Of a stretch of 64,000 nucleotides of DNA, positions 58,021 through 64,000 are shown one piece after another. The stretch comes from Hordeum vulgare subsp. vulgare (lineage: Eukaryota > Streptophyta > Magnoliopsida > Poales > Poaceae). The DNA is taken from contig NC_058524.1 in the NCBI RefSeq assembly GCF_904849725.1, forward strand, positions 552,919,763-552,983,762, written 5' to 3'. Numbering within the stretch: the first letter of the stretch is position 1; every line of letters begins with the position of its first letter. The notes beneath the pieces were generated by a model that saw nothing but the letters and a program-made list of their open reading frames with translations, was not told where the DNA came from and ran no database searches. The position numbers and the translations under genes were made by a program.

Positions 58021-59088
58021 ATGACGAGGTTCTTGAGAGGCTCTTCAAGCCGTAAACCCATGGAGGATGAGAAGAACCACCCCAAGTACGTAGCCCCTCG
58101 AGTCACAGAAGTTCGAGCGTGCGAGTGGCCAAGTGATGAATTTTTGCGTGCCGCCAGACTTTATGAAGACTTTTATTTCTTGGTGGAGAACGCAGGTCTT
58201 ACTGCGATCGTTGAAGATAAGTGCTCACAATACCTCCTCCTCACCAATATTTTTGTTCAAAGCTTCAACTTTTACCCGAGGAAGAATCCTCCCATGGTTG
58301 AGTTCATGATATACGATGTCCCCCAGTGCATGACGTTGCAGGACTTTTGCAATATATGCAAATTACCTTATGTTGGGGATATCTGTGACCCTCATCCACG
58401 GGACTTGGAGGATTTCATTGGTTCTATTGCTGTTGGAGAGGAGAGAGGAGTGTCTCGCGCTAGAATTGCTAGCATACATTTTCCTGTGCTTCGGTACTTC
58501 TCACTATTTGTGGGAAAAATTTTGATTGGCCGTGGGGAGGCTGGATCACTTAGTTCTCCAGACCTTGTGGTTCAGCGCTTAGGCCTTTATAACGATAAGA
58601 CTTATAGCTTGGGCACTATAGAAGCTCAATGGTTGAACCTGAACCGTTCCAAGGGTGTCGTCTATGGAGGTATCTGCACTACCCGTCTTGCCACACACTT
58701 TGAGATACCCATTAGACTGGGAGAGGAAGGAGAGATGCTTCTCCCTGAGAGATATCTGGATTATGACAGCATGGTTCGCCATGATTTTCTGGATAGAGAT
58801 GCTAGTAGACGGATGATTTATAACCTGGTGTTTAGTCAGCGTACTCGAGCGACTATTAATTTGCCTGCTCCTTCTTTGTTTGATGTTCATGCAGGCAGGT
58901 ACACTATTATGCCCGCGGACATCTACGCATATTGGGGCTTGGCCCAACCACAGGCGCCTGTGCCCGAGCCGCTAGGCGAGTACCAGATGCCAGTTTATCA
59001 GTGGGAGCCGGAGGAGCTCACACAGGAGTGGCATCCACAGTCTGCTCCGGAGTATCCTGGAGCTGGTTATTTCCCACCTTGGGAGTAG
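58021..59088 (+). CDS. Z ORF2, Athila ORF1-like protein, intact
   Basis: An undamaged 355-codon frame from MTRFLRGSSSRKP to GAGYFPPWE. It has a basic N-terminus, a central region with EFLRAARLYEDFYFLVENAG, NFYPRKNPPMVEFMIYDVP, TLQDFCNICKLPYVGD and SIHFPVLRYFSLFVGKILIG, and a proline/glutamate-rich tail from about residue 305. The VLRYFSLFVGKILIGRGE block recalls the ATHILA ORF-1 family of plant Gypsy elements, a name I give from memory and with caution. It is not gag (gag is separate upstream) and not RT, RNase H or integrase. It sits between protease and the 3' untranslated region, after a promoter-like segment. X kept only its last 21 codons. Function unknown. Confidence 0.75.
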   Translation: MTRFLRGSSSRKPMEDEKNHPKYVAPRVTEVRACEWPSDEFLRAARLYEDFYFLVENAGLTAIVEDKCSQYLLLTNIFVQSFNFYPRKNPPMVEFMIYDVPQCMTLQDFCNICKLPYVGDICDPHPRDLEDFIGSIAVGEERGVSRARIASIHFPVLRYFSLFVGKILIGRGEAGSLSSPDLVVQRLGLYNDKTYSLGTIEAQWLNLNRSKGVVYGGICTTRLATHFEIPIRLGEEGEMLLPERYLDYDSMVRHDFLDRDASRRMIYNLVFSQRTRATINLPAPSLFDVHAGRYTIMPADIYAYWGLAQPQAPVPEPLGEYQMPVYQWEPEELTQEWHPQSAPEYPGAGYFPPWE

Positions 59089-61009
59089 ACCAAGCTAGGC
59101 CAAAAGCCTAAGCTTGGGGGAGTACGTGTTCTCACCGACTTTACGTTCATGCTTATGCTTTCACTTTGTTAGCCGGTGTTTACACTTTGCCACTGTATTA
59201 TCCATGCTAGTTTCTTTTCGTTTTCTTGTTTTCTTGTTTTGTGTCCTTTTGAGAAAACCCAAAAAGATTTTCTTTCTTCTTTTTCTTGTTGGGAGCTTTC
59301 CCGTGTAAATAGTTTTCTTTTTCTTTGTGTCAAGGTAGAAGATATTGGTTATAATGTTTAGTGGTTCTTACATGCTTACCTGTTTAGCTTTCAAAGAGCC
59401 ATATTACTTTGTCTTCTCCTTTGTGTTTGCCTGCAGATTCAGCTTAGCCCAATGCGCTTATTATTGTTCACATCGTTCGATCGTGCAAATGAAAGGCAGT
59501 AATGATGATATATGATGAAGTGACTGAGACTGAAAAGCTGGTATGAACTCTATCTATTTTGTTTTTGTAAATATGACTAGCTTGTCGACCCAGATTTAGC
59601 TTTGTTGTGAGAGAACCATGTTTGCAATGACAACTTAGAGATCATAGTTTCTGATGCCATGCTTATTTAGCTGAGAGCTTATAATGGTTTGTCTTGAATG
59701 CCAACATAGATTTTGAGATGACTATGATGTAGTATGATAGGATGGTATTCTCCTTTGAATATTTCAAGTGGCTTGACATGGCGCATGTTCATGCATGTAG
59801 TTGAAACAAAATCAACATAGCCTCTATGATGTTCGTGTTCATGGTGATTTATATCATGTTCATGCTTGCATTCCATGTTAGTCAAACTCATTGCATCTTG
59901 ATGACTGTTGTCGCTCTCTAGTTGGTCGCTTCCCAGTCTTTTGCTAGCCTTCACGTGTATTAAGCGGAATACTGCTTGTGCATCCACTTCCATAAACCCA
60001 AAAGTTTTTCCATGAGAGTCCACCATACCTACCTATTTGCGGTATCTACCTGCCGTTCCAAGTAAATTTGCATGTGCCACTCTCTAAACCTTCAAGAAAT
60101 AATCAGTTTTGCATGCCCGAACCGCTCATGTGGTGACAGAGGGCTATTGGTATATTCCATGCTAGGAGTGTTATCCTCGACATGTGTTTATTCACAGTCA
60201 TGCACGAGAAAGGGACCGGTAATTGGAATGCCCAGTTCCACGCTTAAATCGCAAACATAACTTTAAAACAATACTCTCATGGGATTGATGTTAGTATGGA
60301 CGGTACCCGAGGATTCGGCTAGCCGTGGAGTGTGATTGATTGGTGGTGGGGAAGTTAAAACTTTACTTTTCTGTTTGGGAACCGCCTATAGCATGAGTAG
60401 CATGGAAGATATTGAGAACTCTTGGTCATTGTGTTGACAATGAAAGCATGCCACCCAAAATTATTATCTCTGTTTTCAAAGCTTGAGCTCTGGCACCTCT
60501 GCAAATCAATGCTTCCCTCTGCGAAGGGCGTGTCTATTTATTTTCCTGTCGAGTCATCCTCCTCTTATATAAGCACCAATTAGAGAGCACCTCTGTCATT
60601 TTTATGCTTTGCTTTTGATTGATATTGAGTATGACTATGACTGGATCTTCATTGCTATGAATTACAATGTTTAGTCAGCCCTTGATCTTTGAAAGTGCTC
60701 TGCATTTATGTTTTGCCGTCTCAGAAAGAGCTAGCGAGATACCACCTATTCATATTGCTTCATGCTTGTTTTGATTGAAGTGTTGGTATTTGAAACTCAT
60801 TATTATCTGTTCGTTAGTTGATTATGCCATTGATATTAGTTTACCGTGAGACCTTTGTGTCATTTGCTTATGTGGTTAACTTGTGATCTTGCTGAAATTA
60901 TGGTTATGAGTTAGACATAGTTGCAACAACAAGATCAAACAGAGTTTGTCAAAGTTTTTCTTTCTCTCTCAGTTTGTCAACTGAGTTGCTTGAGGACAAG
61001 CAAGGTTTT
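59089..61009 (+). other. Z 3' untranslated region
   Basis: No supported gene; homologous to 28723-30696 of X. An internal AAGCTTGGGGGAG (59110-59122) lies 22 bases after the ORF2 stop. Confidence 0.75.
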
Positions 61010-61023
61010 AAGCTTGGGGGACT
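61010..61023 (+). promoter_or_regulatory. Z polypurine tract
   Basis: AAGCTTGGGGGACT immediately before the 3' LTR start TGATACG. Confidence 0.85.
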
Positions 61024-61260
61024 TGATACGTCTCCATCGTATCTACTTTTCCAAACTCTTTTGCCCTTATTTTGGACTCTAATTTGCATGATTTGAATGG
61101 AACTAACCTGGACTGATGTTGTTTTCAGCAGAATTGCCTTGGTGTTATTTTTGTGTAGAAATCAAAGTCCTCCAGACGTCCTGAAAATTTACGGGGAGTA
61201 GTTTTGGAAAATATCAAAAATATATGCGCCAAGTTCCACCTCATGGGGTGGGCCAGTGGG

Positions 61261-61356
61261 CCACAAGCCCTTGCTCCGCCACCACCCCCCTGGTGGCGGT
61301 GGGCAGGCTTGTGGGTCCCACACGACTCTGCCACCCCCAATCTCAGGTCTATAGGA
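61261..61356 (+). promoter_or_regulatory. Hairpin-TATA module, Z 3' LTR
   Basis: Hairpin 61261-61314 with the Z-type inner arms; TATAGGA starts at 61350, 36 bp from the base. Confidence 0.73.
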
Positions 61357-62148
61357 TCCCATTCGTCCCAAAAAAATAAAAAGACAAGTTTTCGTCGCGT
61401 TTTTGATACTGAGGCGCCGCCAACACTTGTTCTTCATCTGGAAGGCAGATCTGGAGTCCGTCTTGGGCTCCCGAGAGGGGAAATCGTCGCCATCATCATC
61501 ATCAACCTTCTTCCCTCTCCAATTCCATTAAGCTCTTCGTCGTTCGTGAGTAATCTATTCGTAGGCTCGTTGGGCGGTGATGAGTAGGATGAGATCTATC
61601 ATGTAATCGAGTTAGTTTTGATGGGGATTGATCCCTAGTATCCACTATGTTCTGAGATTGATGTTGCTACTACTTTGCCATGCTTAATGCTTGTCACTAG
61701 GGCCCGAGTGACATGATTTCAGATCTGAAATTATTATGTTGTCACCAGTATACGTGTGTTCTAGATCCGATCTTGCAAGTTGTAGTTACCTACTATGTGT
61801 TACGATCCAGAAACCCCAGAGTGACAATAACCGGAACCACTCCCGGTGATGACCATAGTTTGAGGAGTTCATGTGTTCACCAAGTGCTAATGCGTTTGTT
61901 TGTTATTTATTAAAAGGAGAACCTTAATATCCCGTAGTTTCCTTTTGGGACCCGCTGCCACGGGAGGGATGGACAATAGATGTCATGCAAGTTCTTTTCC
62001 CTAAGCACGTATGACGACACACGGAATGCATGCCTACATCACATTGACGAACGGGAGCTAGCCACATATCCCTCTGTGTTGTAGTTGTTGCATGATGAAT
62101 ATCATCCAAACAAATCACCGACCCATTGCCTACGAGTTTGTCCTACTG

Positions 62149-62280
62149 TTGTTACTTGTCTTGCTCTGCTGCTGCTACTACTGTTGCTACTGTTGTTACT
62201 TGTCTTGCTCTGCTGCTGCTACTACTGTTTCTACTGTTGTTACTTGTCTTGCTCTGCTGCTATTGTTGCTATTACTGTCG
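62149..62280 (+). repeat. 44-bp minisatellite in Z 3' LTR
   Basis: Three copies of the same 44-bp unit as at 53752-53880 (starts at 62149, 62193, 62237), followed by irregular CTG/TAC repeats to about 62395. Confidence 0.88.
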
Positions 62281-62663
62281 CTTGCTACTGTTGCTACTTG
62301 CTACTGCTGTCACTACTGTTGTTCCTTGCCGCTGCTATTGCTCGTTACATTGCCGTTACTCGCTACTTTGTTGTTACTACTATGCTTGCAGATACTAATC
62401 TTTCAGGTGTGGTTGAATCTGACAAATTCAGCTGCTAGTACTTGAGAGTATACTCTCACCTCCCGTCGTGCAAACCAACAAATTGGGTCGAATCCTCTAC
62501 CCTCGAAAACTGCTGTGAACCAACGCGCTGGTGGGCCATCAACAACATTCTTCTAGTTCCGTTGCCGGGGAGTGCTAGCAGCATTCTCCTGGTGCCGTTG
62601 CAAGGGAAGGTTTGTTGTCATCAGCATTCGTCTAGCTATCGCCAGAGATTGCAATCAGTCACT

Positions 62664-64000
62664 ATGAGGAATCCGAAAGATCCAAGAACTAAAGTCTTGC
62701 CCTCAACTACGAGGACAGGTAAGGAACTGCCATCTAGCTCTGCACTTGATTGACCTTCAGTTATGAGTAAGTTCGCGACACCACCTCCTGCTAGAAATCT
62801 TGATATGTCGCATGTGCTTGATGATGCTACTTCTGCTGCCCATGATGCTTATGATGATGCTATGCAAGATACTTCTTTGCCACTAGGTGCATTCCTTGAT
62901 GCACAAATTGCTAGAGTTGCTGCTAGATGTGATGATACTTCTAAAACTGTTGAGATTATTGAAGTAGAACCTTCTATTTCTCCTGTTAGAACTAGCTCTC
63001 CTAGATATGAATTGCCTAATATGCCTGAGGGTTATGTTATGGAGGGAGAGATAGCTGAGGACTTTCTTGCTTGTAAGGATAGCTATGATGTTGAGAAATT
63101 ACGATGCAAGTGGAAAGAAAAATCTTTGAACGCTAGGATGAAATATGACCCAAAGTTTGCTACTTCGACTATCTTTGTAACCGATAAGGATTATGAATTC
63201 TCTATCGACCCTGAGTTAATCACTCTGGTCGAATCTGATCCTTTACACGATTATGAGTCTGAAATGGTTGTAGCCCATCTTACCAAACTGCACGATATAG
63301 CCACCCTATTCACTAGTGAGGAAAAGATCCGCCACTACTATATTCTTAAGCAGTTTCCTTTCTCGTTAAAGGATGATGCTAAAACTTGGTTCACCTCTCT
63401 TGCTCCTGGTTGTGTGTGTAGCCCCTAGGATATGATCTACTACTTCTTTGAGAAATATTTCCCTGCCCATATGAAGCAAGCTGCCTTGCAGGAAATATAC
63501 AACTTTGCGCAAGTTGAAGAAGAGAGTCTCCCACAAGCTTGGAGGAGGCTCATCCAGCTACTGAATGCTTTGCCTGATCACCCACTTGAGAAGAATAAAA
63601 TACTTGATATCTTCTATGATGGACTTACTGATGCTTCTAGAGACCATCTAGATAGTTGTGCTGGTTGTGTTTTTAGTGAACGAACTGTAGAACAAGCTGA
63701 GATCCTATTGAATAACATCTTGTGCAATGAGAATGCTTGGACTATTCCTGAACCACCTCCTAAGCCAACTCCGAAGAAAAGAGGTATTCTACTCCTTAGT
63801 CCTGAAGATATGCAAGAAGCTAAGAAACCTATGAAAGAGAAAGGCATTAAATCTGAAGATGTCAAAAATCTAGCACCTATCGAAGAGATCCATGGTGTTG
63901 ATAACCCGATACAGGTAGTAGAGGTAAATTCTCTTCATAGATTCAATGAGAGTGATATTACTTTTGATAAACCTGCTAGCTTATGCCTGGATGAATTTGA
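62664..64000 (+). pseudogene. Z1 gag, partial at window end
   Basis: Starts MRNPKDPRTKVLPSTTR. TGA at 62751 (TCA in X and Z) and TAG at 63426 (GAG in X) interrupt an otherwise continuous frame that is open to base 64000. The gag core matches X closely (HYYILKQFPFSLKDDAKTW, LDSCAGCVFSERT). It has the short acidic N-terminal part of X and not the expansion seen in Z. Confidence 0.9.

Larger units (their letters stand above)
52625..62657 (+). mobile_element. Gypsy element Z (family X), complete, with extended LTRs and ORF2
   Basis: Complete 10.0-kb element with LTRs 52625-54260 and 61024-62657 and perfect TSD GTCAC (52620-52624, 62658-62662). It has a tRNA-Asp primer site, gag, protease, an internal LTR-like promoter segment, an intact second ORF, an internal and a terminal AAGCTTGGGG motif, and no RT, RNase H or integrase. 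The first LTR base is A instead of T. The LTRs differ at about 22 of the first 345 bases (hand count). Confidence 0.93.
61024..62657 (+). repeat. Z 3' LTR with extended U5
   Basis: A 1,634-bp partner of 52625-54260. Beyond the ancestral end at 62541 it carries fossil primer sites TAGTTCCGTTGCCGGGG (62554-62570) and TGGTGCCGTTGCAAGGG (62590-62606), and ends GCAATCA directly before GTCAC. Confidence 0.92.
51108..64000 (+). mobile_element. Gypsy element Z1 (family X), split by Z, 3' end off window
   Basis: 5' LTR 51108-52546, primer site and 5' leader run to 52624; after the insertion of Z (52625-62657) and its GTCAC duplication (62658-62662) the gag starts at 62664 and runs off the window. The junction reads GGTCAC then TATGAGG, the same context as the uninterrupted Z leader (GATCACTATGAAG). 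Confidence 0.9.

Noticed and set aside
61024..64000. Tandem LTR-internal-LTR-internal element made by unequal crossover
   Set aside because: The GTCAC duplication at 52620-52624 and 62658-62662 shows simple nesting of Z in Z1, with an extended LTR.

Overview
This window is plant intergenic DNA made almost wholly of nested LTR retrotransposons. The 1.8-kb Copia LTRs of the BARE-1/WIS/Angela type, the tRNA-Asp-primed Gypsy elements and a chromovirus with 3-kb LTRs point to a Triticeae grass (wheat, barley or a relative); the species cannot be told. I see no host protein gene, rRNA, tRNA or CRISPR. Almost every reading frame is a decayed gag or pol; the one long undamaged frame is a second ORF of a non-autonomous element at 58021-59088.

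Nesting, oldest to youngest, inferred from target-site duplications (TSDs) and interrupted frames. A plus-strand Angela-like Copia (A0, 40027-43315) is the lowest layer. On its left a Gypsy LTR end (39774-40026) sits in its integrase. That LTR is interrupted by a minus-strand Tat-type Gypsy (32063-39773), which carries a solo LTR (36774-38280). The Tat element is cut after its second RNase H by a plus-strand Gypsy 'X' (7613-32062). X is interrupted by a minus-strand Angela-like Copia (A1, 1-7612, itself holding a solo LTR at 465-2236) and by a minus-strand Gypsy 'Y' (9840-27995). Y holds a chromovirus (14838-26348). On the right of A0, its 3' LTR is interrupted by 'W' (43316 onward, Y-type LTR). 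W carries an X-type solo LTR (43327-44720) and an X-type element 'Z1' (51108 onward). Z1 is split just before its gag start codon by 'Z' (52625-62657).

Two LTR families dominate. Family X (X, Z, Z1, one solo LTR) begins TGATACGTCTCCATCG; family Y (Y, W, one solo LTR) begins TGATACGTCTCCAACG. In copies where the sites are visible they use a tRNA-Asp primer site and an AAGCTTGGGG polypurine tract, and none shows reverse transcriptase or integrase, so they probably depend on an autonomous partner in trans. X, Z, Z1 and W carry gag and/or protease frames; Y carries only an unknown acidic frame; Z adds a second ORF with its own LTR-like promoter region. Family names other than Angela-like Copia, Tat and chromovirus are deliberately left open.

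The most interesting signals are: (i) a GC-rich hairpin whose base lies 36 bp upstream of the TATA position in eight LTR copies of both families; (ii) the extended U5 of Z, with two fossil primer-binding sites inside the LTR and boundaries proven by a GTCAC TSD; and (iii) the internal LTR-like promoter, candidate 5'-UTR intron and intact ORF2 of Z.
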